A program made the translations under genes and the position numbers. A stretch of 51,411 nt of DNA. Source: Lingula anatina. Its lineage: Eukaryota > Brachiopoda > Lingulata > Lingulida > Lingulidae. Each line of letters opens with the position of its first letter. Positions within the stretch are counted from its first letter, which is position 1. The notes under the pieces are model-generated. The model saw nothing but the letters and a program-made list of their open reading frames with translations, did no database searches and was not told the DNA's origin. Location: positions 114,596 through 166,006 of the forward strand of contig NW_019775566.1 of the NCBI RefSeq assembly GCF_001039355.2, in the 5' to 3' direction. Of the stretch, positions 12,801 to 25,804 are shown in pieces.

Positions 12801-14050
12801 GGGAAATTCGGCCCCCTGATTTCGCATGTTTGAGGAAGGCTGGTGGCCAGTCTCTTTAATGTGCACACTGAGGTCATATAAGCTGTAGTACTTCTGGGAG
12901 CAACTGCACACAAAGTTAGTGAAGTTTGACTCACTGTCTGAGTTGGCCAATTCTGAACCAGGAAACCCTATCCTGGGATCTGCCACACTAGAATCTTTAG
13001 GTATCCATATTGTTGAACATTGCTGTGGTGGCACACTGCATTTCTCTTTGCTTTCTTGTTGCAGATTAATCTGTTTGCCTGTTCCTGCCTTGCTGTTACC
13101 TTTCAGCAACTTTGCAACAGTTTCATAGCTGGACTGTATATTTGAGTGTAAAGAACTGCGGATTACAAGTCTGTCCTTTTGTAACTCTGACCCAGCTGTG
13201 ACAGAATTAGATTTAACTGAAGCAGGCTCCAATGCCTCACCACCATAAAGTCCTTTTTTCACATTATCTAATATCTTTGCCACTCTGTCTGCACTTGTTT
13301 GAATGTTGGAGTGCAGAGCAGAACTGGCAATGTTTTGGACCGTGGCGGCAATGGGCACTGACACAGTGGACCCGACCATGGCAGACGAAGAGGAGGAACA
13401 CTTCAATGACTGCTCACTCGGGAAACCGACAGACAACTGCACATAGCTTCCTTGAAGACTTTTACTATGTTTATGCATCTCATTAGTCCTTTTTGAGCTT
13501 GGGTTCCTATTTGCAGTTTTCCTCTTTTTTTCCTGCCATGGTACCCCAAATTTTCTCTCCAGAGAAGCCAGGGAAGACATCCCGTATAGATACTCCGCAT
13601 CTGATTCTGTATCTTGTATTGGAACAGAGAACTTTGGCTTTTTTGGTTTAACTGACAAATCAAGAGGTCCGTCATCGTCATCGCCCTCTTCTTCTTCTCT
13701 CTCCTCATCTGAATTGCCCATGTTAGAGAACATATCAGACATGGAATTACCACAACCTATGGTACCTTCGATTTTGCTTTGAAGAAAGTCCCTCAGAGCA
13801 GACTTGCTACTGTTTTTCTGATGATAATCCAGGAATGCCACAGACTGCTCATTGCACTGTTCTGTTTTCACACTAACTGCTGAGTAGTTGGTTTCACTGG
13901 GGCCAGTAGCATTGCCCTCTTCTTCATCACTGGGCTCTTCATCCTCTTCTGTGTCACTGGCTCCTCCTGGCAGTGAAAGTCCACCAGCGCCATCTGGCAG
14001 CAGATTCTCATTGAGACAATTGCCTGTCGCTTTAATATCAAGCTCTTCAG
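9876..14050 (-). CDS. tsh: Teashirt-family zinc-finger transcription factor, large terminal exon
   Basis: This exon encodes residues 14-1404 of a nuclear transcription regulator; the start codon is in the exon at 28242. It opens at a CAG acceptor after a T-rich tract, with SEELDIK formed across the splice, as in vertebrate TSHZ proteins. An acidic run precedes PLDLS (about 142-146), the CtBP co-repressor motif. Three widely spaced fingers with H-X5-H ends follow near 390-414, 448-475 and 501-525. The second (CIKCGESF...HMMKTEHYQK) closely resembles a TSHZ finger. The first has C-X-C in place of C-X2-C. A C2HC-like motif lies near 767-790 and a final finger (CENCQRRF...H-X3-RCTH) near 1314-1340. 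Low-complexity Ser, Asp and Glu stretches and several VKEE/IKEE SUMO-type sites lie between. There is no homeodomain. Stop is TGA at 9878-9876. Family assignment is confident; tsh versus paralogue naming is not. Confidence 0.93.
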
Positions 14051-15999
14051 CTGAAAATGAGGAAAAAAGTCAGTTAAAATTTCATTAAGTCCATTTCTAA
14101 AACTCCTCTATGTATTTTGTGTACCTCCTCCCTACTACCCCTTTTATTGGTAGAAATATAGTTTTTTTTACAAGGAGATTGTGTTCCATAATTAAGTTGT
14201 CTGCTACGTTTATATGATAAACCATTGCCTTTAGAGATATACACTGGGCTTGATAACAAAAAAAAATGTAACAAAGTAATCTAATGCCCAACTGTATGTA
14301 GTGCATCATAACTTGCTGTTCTTATTAATGCTGATTTAATTATGACAGGTCTGATTAATGTAATTTCTTCCATTCACACCAGATAACATATTCCAATAAC
14401 AATGGACGTCAGAACTAATCGCTGCCAATCAACAACATCCAACTGTTATTTCACAGCTGAATACACACCTGGAATGCTGATTCATAATACAGAAAACAAC
14501 AAAATCAGAATCTAAACTTCCTCATATGTAGTAAATCAAATAACTTGCTTCAATCTTCAAGATATACCAAAGATACAAACTCCACACAATAGACTGCTTT
14601 TAAAAAAATGCAAAATCACAGAAAATGTACAAGAATATTTCCACAGAGATTGGCAACATCAGATGGTGTAGTCTCCATACCAAGCATCCATCTTAATTAC
14701 CTTACGTCATATTTCAACAGCAATCCCACTTAAAAGGAAAAATAAAAGGCCAATCTGGCCATCACATAAAGTCTGTTTCAAGTTGTAGTTGTGAAATCAC
14801 AGCTTTCAAGTAGACAACTGTTACTCATTCTTATCATAAAGATTTGTCACTTCAGCTTTCATGACAGACAGGTTACTTTGGTTACTGCAGCATCATAAAA
14901 AAGGGTCATATTTTGGTAACTCCATAAGATCTCCAATAATACAAGGAAGTAAGTCCTGACCAAGAATGTGTGGTTAAAACTGCCAACAGTTAGCAAAAAG
15001 AAAAAAAATATGAATCTGGAAATCATGAATCTGTATTTCCTGATCATCTCCATCATCATCATTCTTTCTCCTTAAACAGAATGGCAGCAGTTACAGCAGA
15101 GATACATATAATGCTTAGGCCAGAGTTGCTGCTTTTTCTTATATATATTATCTTTAAGAATCACAGAAGCACAGAGTTTTTTCGTTAGTCATATGACACA
15201 GGTGGTTTTGATATTATAATTCAGTGATAAATATTAATTATTCTATCGATGTATTCAGATCATTTTTAAAATAGAAGACTTCAATCCTCGTTTTAGGTAG
15301 TAGACACTTGATTGCAATCCAACGCTCTCATCAAGTTAAATAGTCTGCTCAGTGCCAAGTGGGTGGGGATACAGGAGATTATCACAGGGTTGAATACAAT
15401 CAAGCGCCTGTTTCTCAAACTAAAACAGTTTTTGTTAACACGCCTCTGAATGCATCCTATGGGTGCCATTATAATTACCTACTGTAGCCTGTTCAAGCTG
15501 TTACAACCTGCTGTTGCTGTAAAAAAAGAGCAAAATTGTAAACAATTCACCAGTAGAGCACAGGTGTCTTACCGCATAATAGTGATAGATTTTGCCCCTC
15601 CGAACAGTTAACCTACCAAAACTAAAGGAACATATTCACACAGGCTGAAATGAAGTGGGCTGTTAAACACGTACTCTACTTGCTGTCATCCGCCAACGGC
15701 ATCATCAGGCATTTGTTAGCATAACAATCAGCATGTTCACAGATCTATATATAGAATGGTTTCAGAATTAAGCCTTTTGTATGATGTCATCATTTAATTA
15801 TGCCATCAGCAGGCTGTCGACAAATGGAGTGTTCACAGTGAATAAACTGAAAGGGTTCAGAAGAATTCTACTTGATTTCATCAGTCAACTGTAAGAACAA
15901 GATGGTTGCAAGCTCAGCAGTAAGCCACCTGGATGCATGGAGCGCAGTTGTTTGGAAGCAGACAAAGTGGTCAGCAACTTCAAGGAGGGTGTTCTTTTT

Positions 16000-16090
16000 C
16001 TAAAAAAATGGACTTTTTATCCTCTTAAGTATAGTTAAGAAATGGTATAGAAACTCCATCAGATTTGGATTCAGAGTGGACCTTTTGTAA
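16000..16090 (+). repeat. Dispersed repeat fragment, related to 25223-25330
   Basis: Both loci share the pattern of a 'gactttttatcctctta' or 'gatctttttaccatctta' block, then GAAATGGTATAGAA, then 'gatcaaattttgattca' or 'atcagatttggattca', in the same orientation. This suggests copies of an interspersed element. Ends were not defined. Confidence 0.5.
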
Positions 16091-16338
16091 CTAAAGGGTG
16101 GTTCATTTGACCTCCCACCTCGCTTTTCTACATGCCTGGTTGGTGAACATTCAATAACTACCTAAGTTTTTCTAATGACATACTTGTAGTGAACACTTCA
16201 CTCAAGACACAGAAAGTATGATGTCATTTATCTAAATTGTAATCAAGCCATTGCCTGCACAGCAAATTACTCTGCAAACAAATTCAACATGGATACAGAT
16301 GAGTGAAAACTAGCACTTATAATGATGCTGTATAAACA

Positions 16339-16371
16339 CCCACTTGATTGCAATCAGCACTGATGACAGAG
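16339..16371 (+). repeat. Direct repeat, second copy at 16605-16637
   Basis: The phrase CCCACTTGATTGCAATCAGC followed by ACTGATGACA occurs at both places, about 265 bases apart. A weaker match to its start (CACTTGATTGCAATC) lies near 15305. The copies bracket a C-run and are immediately followed by MITE-like sequence at the right copy. Confidence 0.6.
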
Positions 16372-16387
16372 GAGAGGGTAGGGAATA

Positions 16388-16406
16388 CCCCCCCCCCCCC
16401 CCCCCC
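16388..16406 (+). repeat. Poly-C tract
   Basis: About 19 consecutive C residues. Homopolymers of this length are unstable, and the exact count is unreliable. Confidence 0.9.
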
Positions 16407-16646
16407 ATCACCAATCACCATGAATTAAAAACAGCTCAATCACGAAGATATATTCAGGTCAATCACCAAGAATTCCTGAATCAGGTTTCATTAGGCTCAA
16501 ATAACGCATCACACTCAAAATAAGGCCAATCACGCGGAACGCAAAAGGTATTCCCTACACTCATGATATAACTGAGATCATACCTTACAATGATACAGTA
16601 TTAAATCCCACTTGATTGCAATCAGCACTGATGACATCATTTATGT

Positions 16647-16867
16647 AAACCCCTTTTACACTGGACGGCGTCCTTTCTGCATCCTTTGTGTGACCATGAC
16701 ACTGACATCGTTGTGGTCTTAGAAAGGAAGCACAAGCACCACTTTGCAGAATGAATGCTCAATGATTGGCCAGTTGTCAGCAAGTATGATTTTATTATAC
16801 TCTCAAATGGGGCTGTACTACTGGACTAGTATGTAGAAAGGACGCCGTCCAGTGTGAAGGGGGCTTT
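16647..16867. mobile_element. MITE-like element 'CCCCTTTACACTGG', copy 1
   Basis: Terminal inverted repeats start AAACCCCTTTTACACTGG and end CCAGTGTGAAGGGGGCTTT, and extend inwards through GACGGCGTCCTTTCTGCAT and its near complement. The length is about 221 bases with no coding capacity, so it would depend on a transposase elsewhere. The copy at 19158-19395 shares both the ends and the interior (GAATGCTCAATGAT, GGCCAGTTGTCAGCA). The superfamily is not certain. Confidence 0.8.
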
Positions 16868-19157
16868 ACATCATACCTGATATAGCCCCTATAGTATGAG
16901 TCTTGTGTGAACTCAACCTGACAAGTGCATTGTACCTGCCCACTCTCAATAACACACAATTTTACATTTCTCCCTGTCTAGAAAATAATTAGCCAGGCCC
17001 TAAAAAGCTTATTTAGGAGCCAGCCTCTCCTTTAATCTTGTGTCTGCCTTCTTCACTTCCTATCACTTTTAATTTACTAAACATAAAGTAAAAAGATCCT
17101 AACATCTCAAAGTGCAAATTACAGGTCACGGAGACAAATGAGAAAAGACAAGCAGTAACTGGATTATTCACCAACTGATCATGTGAGGTTTTCCCCTCTG
17201 ACGTGTCAGGCTCTGGAATAGTTCCCCAGATGAAATTCTCTTCACATAAGACGAGTTCAGACATGGCTATCAACCTTGACTGGTTCAGGTCCAACTGTCA
17301 CTAGCAAATTTGTAGTATGGGTAGCATATCTGATTCTATGATTTAAGCATCCTCTTAATCTCTTTATCTCAATATACCTGACAGCTTGATGTAACATGAA
17401 ATAAATATTTTTAAGGTGTGATTTTATTGGATTCCTTTTCATATTAAAGTTGTTCATAAAATGTCATTACATATGTCCCAGTACTGTTTTTCATTTAAAA
17501 ACTTATTCAACTTTGCACCTCCTAATGAATTTATTTCATGTCTGGCTTTCAATCAACAGTCTAAAAGGTGTGGTGTTATGATTTACACCTGCTGCCAACA
17601 CATGCAACCCTGTGTGTCAGAAAATGAACACAGAAATGTTGATGGTCTCTTATTCTGAGTGGGAGAGAGTCACCATCAGCCAAGTGAAAACCAGGGTACC
17701 ACCTTGAAACCCAATCCTAGCTATTTATTAGAAATACCTGTATCAAAACTTACTGCAATTGACGTTGTAGCTATCCATAATTACATGACAGGTAGAATAC
17801 AGGTGATTTTATCTTGTCATACCTGGATGTCAGAGCAAAAACAGTTGATAAGTTATCTATTTTCAAGGCACATTGGGCGCATTCTTGGCATGGATTACTC
17901 TAATACAAATGATTTTGATACAAATGATTTTTAATGCTTTTCCCCTAATGGCCAACTTCATCTTTGCCATTCATTCAAAGGCAGTCACAAAACGCATTTT
18001 TAGACCAATATGAATTTTGTTCATTTTAAGTGAAATTTATTACCAACCCTCATCTTTGTAGTGGTATATCAATGTCATATAATACCAATCAATCACAAAA
18101 CTTATTTTATTTTGATACAAAGACATTTCCCCTCTGCACCTTCATCAAGCAAACCATTTTTTTCTGATAACAGTCCAGGTGGATTAGGACCACGATGTTG
18201 TCCAAGTTTCGTTAGTGAAAAAAAAAAAAAAAAAAACACCAGGGAACAGAACATTTTAGAATTCAAATATTTCACAATTATACAGTTGTCATATATATGT
18301 ATATATAGATCATTTTTATGACAAGTTTAGCATTTTTGGTTTGATACTTTTGATCAAAAGTAACCTAATTTTTGGTCAGATCATACTGCACTTTCTTTTA
18401 TGAAATACTACAAATTTACTTTCACAGTGTATTTATCATAAAAGAGCTTTGACTTCAGTCCCATTTTTAGCACAATTTGGTTCACCATTGACTGTGGGGT
18501 CACAGAGCATATAATCCATATAATCTGTGACAATTATGGCATGAGCTGACAATTATCGGAGAAAATGATGAACATAGTATGGCGGAATGATACAGCGCAG
18601 AACCTACAAATGACTCCCTGTTGGGGGTCTAATGAAAATGGCTTCCATATCAGAAAGATGAATAGGCCATCAATTCTTTACAATCACATCAGTGCCAGGG
18701 TCTGGAGAAGATGGAGGGGGCCATCATTTTAGGCAAATAGCATCTCCATCATGTAGCCATTGATACGAGGAAACTGGCATAGACTTGGCGGAGACGATCC
18801 ACGATCTGCATCACACTGAAAACAATAGTGAATCCAGTTGACTGAAAAGTTCACAACTCTATTAAGAGACCATAAACAGTTCTTTTTTCTTATAAACATT
18901 TCTTATTAACACAATCTCCACTGTGATTGGTCAATGCATAATGGGAGATGAGAAAACCTAATACTTAAAGACTTGGATTAGGACACAATACTGTGCTTAA
19001 ACACCAGGAACTCCATTCTCCATTTCCAAGAATCCTTAGTCAGACATCAATTCATATCTATGTTTTCCAGTATTTCCATTATGTTCACTTGGTCCCACTG
19101 GGTGTACTAGTACCCACTGGGTGTACCCACTGGGGGTACCTCACCTGTTGTTGCTTT

Positions 19158-19395
19158 AAACCCCCTTTACACTGGACAGTGACCTTTTTGTGTCCTTTGT
19201 ACAACCATGAAACTGGCATCGCTGTGGTCGTAAAAACGAGGCACAAGCATCGCTTTGGTTGCAAAATGAATGCTCAATGATCGGCCAGTTGTCAGCACGT
19301 AAAGTATTATTGTTTATTTTTTTTTTTTTTTTACTTTCAAACAGTGCCATACTAAGGGATGCAGAAAGGATGCCGTCTGGTGTAAAGGGGGCTTT
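19158..19395. mobile_element. MITE-like element 'CCCCTTTACACTGG', copy 2
   Basis: It has the same inverted ends as the element at 16647-16867 (AAACCCCCTTTACACTGG at the left, GGTGTAAAGGGGGCTTT at the right) and the same interior landmarks, in the same orientation. A T-run near 19317-19332 adds length. It has no coding capacity. Confidence 0.8.
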
Positions 19396-19716
19396 ACCGA
19401 ACAGGGTCAGTCCCCCTATAAAAAGTGGTCATTTTAAATTAGTTTATTTTATTGGTTTAAAACTATGGAAAGGTTTGTAATTTTTATTCAGTACTTTTTT
19501 CTCTTTTTTGGTGATAGGTGAATATTCCTTACTGCCAAGGAACATGTTTTCGTTTATTATAACTATTTTTCATTTGAAATTAAAAAAAAAAAAAAAGATG
19601 AAAAACAGATGAAAAACACTTAAATTTAAATAAAAAATGAAACTTCAGCAGGCAATACATTTCATTATATAAAAACAATCATTTAGATTAGAGTTTATAA
19701 ATATTTGTTTCCAGCA

Positions 19717-19720
<4 letters not shown>

Positions 19721-19793
<73 letters not shown>
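19721..19793. repeat. (TA)n microsatellite
   Basis: An uninterrupted TA run of about 73 bases inside the tsh intron. It should be length-polymorphic and may be mis-sized in the assembly. Confidence 0.95.
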
Positions 19794-19795
<2 letters not shown>

Positions 19796-21540
19796 TCTGT
19801 ATCATCAGAGTTCAGTGCACATGAAAATATCCAAGCATTAACTATGTCAAAAGTATCACAATAAAATATAAATTATATCACATTTAAAAAAAGATATGTA
19901 TGCCATGTTGTCATGTTATGGATATATATATTCATCAAGACCTGTAACATTTGATCCAGCGTACTTTATGCCACCACAAGTCTCGCACTTCTCTCCTTTT
20001 TTTCTCAAGTCAAAATATATATGTAAGACAGTTAATGCACAGGGCTATAAAGCAGAACGGAAAATGCCAGTGGAACATTAAATCACATAATTTATGGCAA
20101 TGATAATATAGCAAGTTATTCACTAGGAATCTGTCAGTGCAAGGTCACTGACAACTTAAAGTTAGTAAATTATGATTTTTGGCAGGGTAATGTTTTGAAC
20201 CTCGTTCTCAATTACTGACAACTTAAGAGAAAGAAGTTGTCTTTTTTGTTGGAAAGGTAGGGATAGGGTTACTTTTCAACCTTCAGACTTAAGTCAGAGA
20301 TAATTACTAAATATTACCTTATTATTATTATTTTTTTTTTTTGGCAAAGTTATTTTTCTAAAAATTATAATTGTCAATCAGTCATACCCCTAAGGGACTT
20401 GAAAAGAGAACAGAAGTAGACGTTTCCTTCTGTAATCTTCTGGCACAGGAAGGACATAAGAGGGCCATAAATTTTGTACAAATTGCGTAGTTTGTATTTA
20501 TTATAAACATTCTGTGTTTTTTTACACTAGTTTACTCTGATTTTTTTTTTAGCTCATACTTAAGAAGCTAACAGAAAGTTACCACTGCACTGTTCAAGTA
20601 CTGTGATTATAAATAGAGTGTACTTTTAATTAACTTTTGCTTGTTTCACAACGTCATCCTAATTTTAGCTTCTTGCAATGGCAGTTTTCGACATGTGAAA
20701 TCAGAAATGAAAGGCTAAGCTTTCATTCAAAAAAAAAAAGGAGGCCTCACATTTAAGCAGTTAAAAGAGTGGGTATAAATTAAATTTCTTATTACTGCAC
20801 CAAAAATTTTGTCTTATTATTAACTGAGAATGGTATAACAGTATTGGAACAAACTCCAATCCTATTTTCTATCAAGCAATTATACCACAAGTTTCACCTT
20901 CCTAAAAACCTTTCAGGAATGTCAAAACATTGATAAGAGAATGTTTATTCTGTCATATATCACATTTTACAGTACAACAATAACACCTAGGGTCAAAACA
21001 AGATACCCGTTGATAAACAGAAGGACCTTAACCAGTGTCATAAATACTTTCGTCACACCACATCTCATTCCTTCCAAATGGTATATAAAGACTTACATAG
21101 GAGCTTTGAGGTTTACTGGGCATCAGCTTCAAATATAATTGGCCTTAGGCAAGCTACTGCTGTCAACAACAAGAGCTAAAGAAGAATATGAACTATGCAA
21201 GCAAATACAAATTTAAAGATTGAGAAATCAGAACAAGGTTTTTTTTCAAGCTTGTCTGCAAAATAAAAAAAATATATATATATATATAATAACTGAAACA
21301 AAAGAACAAATTGAAGTTAAAAAGGTTATCTGCAAATGACCTGATGTCTGTGTTATGAAAGAATTTTGAAACTTGTAGTCTAAAACTTTACACCAACAAC
21401 AATAAACAATTATGACTCCCTATAGGCATATTTAAAAGGGCTTTTTAATCAGTGTAGTTAATGGCCTCTTGGTGATCTCTTGTTGACCCAACCTAAGGTC
21501 ACTGCTCTGAAATGACCTGTGGTCAAATGTCCTGAGAATC

Positions 21541-21994
21541 TAAGGGTGCATTCACAATGGCACTATCGTACAAGGTAGATCGATCCAACTCTGAGGGGAT
21601 TCTCTCTACATGCAATCAGGGCCCCGTAACTCGAAAGCATCGCGCATTGCGACCGAGCACAAGCGTCTCGATAACATAACTCGCCCATACTTGCCCCATA
21701 TAATACATTGTAGCCTATGTGAAATCGCTATTCACAATACGCGATGCTTTCGAGTTACGAAGCCCAGATGAACTGAATGACTTGTCTAGTCGAGCAGCTA
21801 GGGGTGAATACCCTTATGAAAGCTTTAAATTCACTTCATTTTGAGTACAACTGAATGCAGACAAAAGTTTCCCCCCCCCCCCCCAGCTGCTTGCAGAGGC
21901 ATGTCATTCAGTTAATCTGACTGTATGCAGGGAGAGTCCCCACAGAGTTGGATCAATCTACCTAGTACATAAGCTTCATTGGGAACACACCCTA
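21541..21994. mobile_element. Long inverted-repeat element with a nested inner inverted repeat
   Basis: The outer arms (about 21541-21620 and 21915-21994) are imperfect reverse complements sharing AGGTAGATCGATCCAACTCT-type sequence and ends like TAAGGGTGCATTCAC. Inside, a second pair of 33-base arms (21619-21651 and 21733-21765) matches at 29 of 33 positions and includes CGTAACTCGAAAGCATCGCG. This is best read as one MITE inserted in another or as a compound fold-back element. It has no coding capacity. Confidence 0.75.
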
Positions 21995-22177
21995 AGAAGT
22001 CCAGACACCTACATATAGAAAACACCCCCCAGCTACTAACCAAAATAGTAACACTTACACTAGTGAAGGTATAATGTAGGAAATAGTAGCCGGATATTAT
22101 GACAGCCTGTTTATGTTTTTTTTCTTGTAAAAACACAAGTGAATAAAAAAAAAAAAGAAAAACACCATAATAAGACT

Positions 22178-22432
22178 TAGACTGTATTCCCATGCCTAGA
22201 TCAATCCAGCTGGATCGAACTAACTCCCTGGGGAGTCTCACTAAATTGCTATCAACTAACTGGCTATAATCTTTGTCTCGCCTACCGTATAAGCTAGGGG
22301 AGTAAAAATAATTACCCCCTAACAGCTTTACTAGGCGTGACAGACATTTCAGCCGGTCAAGTTGACAGCAATTTAGTGAGACTCCCCAGGGAGATAGATC
22401 GATCCAAATATCTATGGGAATGGTCCCTTAAA
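22178..22432. mobile_element. Fold-back element related to the neighbouring 21541-21994 element
   Basis: Arms at 22178-22257 and 22362-22432 are reverse complements over about 75 bases, including the 20-mer CTCCCTGGGGAGTCTCACTA, followed by AATTGCT. The arms share the GATCGATCCA-type motif with the element about 180 bases to the left. The predicted single strand would form a long hairpin with a loop of about 100 bases. Confidence 0.75.
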
Positions 22433-25182
22433 GTAACACATTTCAAGATATGCTACTTGTGACATAGTAGTAATATAAAATATAATAAAATGTAGCTAAG
22501 GACCTCAGAAAGAATACTACATCATCCATTCTATTTGATCTGACTAACATTTTACAAGCTTGAATTATCTATCTTGAAATACCTAAATACCAAATATATT
22601 AAACCAAAGTAGAATGCATTAATATTAACAGGTCATTGGGCAATGGTTAAGCAGCAAATAATCTAAACAATTAAAAGACATATTAGTTTCAAAATCAGTT
22701 TGGTTACTCCTACTGAACAAAGTGCACTATAATCTAAATTTCTAAATCTACTGTACATTGGTTACCCACCAGGATCTTATTATATTTTACACACTTTGAA
22801 ATATTTATCAAAAACAAATCCGTTTTTTAAATAAACAACTGGGCGCAGTCACAAAACTTTAAGCACTCTGTCACATTATGTTATACTGAATGATATATTA
22901 CTTCAGCTCCCAGCTTTCTGTAGTTTCCATATATATAGTCTAATCTGGTAATAATACCATACGAAAAAAAAGGTTAAAACAACATTACAATCACTACTTG
23001 AGTAGCAAGGCTTCCAACTGGGGGTCCTGGACTATTATAATGTCATAGATCTAATAACCAGTATACAAAATCCATTACAAGAACTAAATTTCTTTGGGAG
23101 TAACCTCGATAACGAGAGCCATATAATAAAATAAGCTGAGGACTAATAGATCACAAAAAGTCATCAATATGTCACCGAGAAATGGCAATTAGATGCTGGC
23201 TTGCACCTGCCCGACAGACCTTTAACCAAACCTTCTAATGGTGTCAATTAATTGTGAGCTTCATAGGGGAATAGAACTTTTCATCATAAGTAACAACATT
23301 ACAGTATCCACAGGTCAGGGCCATGTTGGGGAGAGTACATGGGGAGAAACGTGGGTAGTGGGGTTGGGAAATTGATCATTCTGTCTATGGAAATTGAATT
23401 CTGTTCAATCCTGCTGGAATCTGGATTTAGTAAAAAGCCCTTTTCTGGTATACAGGTTATTAAATATTTACCAAGAATTCACAGACATGGTAAGCCATCA
23501 ATTCACAGACCTTGTGAAAAAGAAAGAAAACATCTAGAATGACTGCTACAATGGAAGCAAATCATTCTCGTTTTAATCTAACTTGTGAAAAAATTCAGCC
23601 ACGCGGAACATTTTTAAAAGTCTAATCGATGACAGGAAGGTTGAATTATTTACTGGCTTCATGTAAATGGCACATTTTTAACAATTGGCATCAAAAATGC
23701 ACACGGTTGTGAATCCATTGGTGTGCATAGATTAGATGTTATTTTAAGGTAAACATGCAAAACTTCTATCTGTCTTCTACTAACAGTGAAGGATATTGGA
23801 AGTCTTTCTGGTAACTTGAGGAAGTTGCATGATACTGGGGGGCTATTGGTATTGAAAACCATTAATTATCACCCAGCTACAATTCCTTTTAACATAAAAA
23901 TTATTTCAGAAGTGTGAAAAAAAAAACCCTGGCAATATAATATGGGAGGAAAGACAGTCCAGTATAGGAACACCCAATAATATTCTGACATCACAATTTT
24001 GATACGTGATACAGAAGATCAACTCATTTGGAGAACTGTAAAGTTGAAAACCATGAAGCTTCTGACTGACTATATGATTGCTCTACACCAGTAATTTAGA
24101 TATATATTTACATCATACATATACATATGACCTTGAGAATGATTGATTACTGTGGCAGCCAGCACTGGAAGAGTGATAACAAGACGTGTGTATATATCTA
24201 CACTTTCAGTTTCTGACATTCTGACATTCTGCATTTCTTGGCATTTTCCACACATATCAATACAAACATTGCTCTCAAATGTCGCAATAAATCATTGATA
24301 TTACGACTAAATTCTTGTTGGTTTTGACTTAAACCTTTAAAGTTTCACATGAGTAGCAAATACATGGTTTCAATGCCTAAACATTATTTATTCTTGAAGT
24401 AATTTAATAAAAAATATTTTAGTTAAAGACACGTGAAACTAACAGGAATGAGACTTCTGTTGATGCAGTTAAAATTCAACTCATTAATTAATTTAAATAT
24501 TACACTGCCAAATAGATGTCTTTTTAATATCCTGTTTAAAACAACTAGGACTGTTTGCTTGAAATTACAAACTAAATAAATACAAATAAAAAAGAAAGAA
24601 TGAAATAAAAAGTAGTTAATTTCTTGGAATTGTATTTAAGTTCCTTTTACATTTCAAATTAATTGTCTTTAATTTAGCATCTGTGGAGAGTGTAGCATAA
24701 ACAGCTACATGTATATTCTTTAAATATCCATGTGGACAGCAAGCTCCGTAGACTATTTTGTCTCCAACAACTCTGAAACTTAATGTTAAAAATAAGTGGT
24801 GACATGGAAAATGACCATATATTTCAATTACAAGTAGGGCAATTTTGTCTGTAATTAAATTTCTGACTGCAGGTTCATCAATACTTGTTTGTCCAGTGTT
24901 AATCTCTTCTACAAACATATATCAAATACACACATATATGGCGGAAACCTGTAGAAAAAAATGGACATATAATTGCCCGCCGTCCATTTGTGTTCCTGAT
25001 TAAATTTTGGTGTGGTGGAATCAATCCCGTAAGTCATGGAGTCTGTGATTAAGATGAACAACTGCAGCTTGGTGACATGAATCCAATCAAGCAGAGTAGT
25101 AAGTTGTGTTTCCAGTCAGGTTAAGTGAAATATCTTCTGTGTTACTCATCTCCAAATAGTTCATCACAGGTTCAAATCTTAG

Positions 25183-25222
25183 AGAGCGAGAGAGAGAGAG
25201 AGGAGGAGGGGGGGGGAGGGGG
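25183..25222 (+). repeat. GA/G-rich simple sequence
   Basis: A purine-only run of GAGA repeats passing into G-rich sequence in the tsh intron. Confidence 0.8.
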
Positions 25223-25330
25223 GAAGGTCTTGAAAAGTGGATCTTTTTACCATCTTAGATGACCCAACTTGAGAAATGGTATAGAACCTAGATCAAATTT
25301 TGATTCAAAGGGGATGCTTCTCTGGCCAAT
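25223..25330 (+). repeat. Dispersed repeat fragment, related to 16000-16090
   Basis: It shares the ordered blocks described at 16000-16090, including GAGAAATGGTATAGAAC. The left edge abuts the purine-rich run. Confidence 0.5.
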
Positions 25331-25747
25331 AGAGCTTTTATTTTGAATGCTCAAATCCCTTGTTCACTAGTATAACTCGATATAATCTAATACGTATCCT
25401 GTCCCACCCATCACTATGGAAATTGAGATTAAACTGGCTTGTCTTTGGTGGGCTAATCATTATTATTATTATTAGATGGCCTGCTCAGTTGGGCCACACT
25501 AAGTAAGGTTAATCCAACTGGAAACACGACAGAAGTGTACTTTAAGAATAGCAAGTTGTACAGCGTACATGTCAATGGTTCAATATCATGCTTCATTCAG
25601 ACTGCACCACAAACAGAATAGAGAAGAGAGCATCATGGACTCTAGCTACCATTTAACCCATGTACATATTCTGTCAAATTCACTGAAAATGGTGAACCTC
25701 CAATCCCCCCCCCCCAAAAAAAAAAAAAAATTAATTAATGAATTAAT

Positions 25748-25803
<56 letters not shown>

Positions 25804-25804
25804 A
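25748..25804 (+). repeat. (TAAA)n microsatellite
   Basis: About 14 tandem TAAA units following a poly-C/poly-A stretch near 25705-25730. Confidence 0.95.

Noticed and set aside
9876-13871. Treating the tsh coding region as starting inside the large exon at 13871
   Set aside because: The codon there is GTG, and the frame stays open upstream to a splice acceptor at 14051 that joins in phase to the MPRRKQ exon at 28242.
19721-19793. TA run as a functional element (origin or matrix attachment)
   Set aside because: A simple dinucleotide microsatellite explains it; there is no further evidence.
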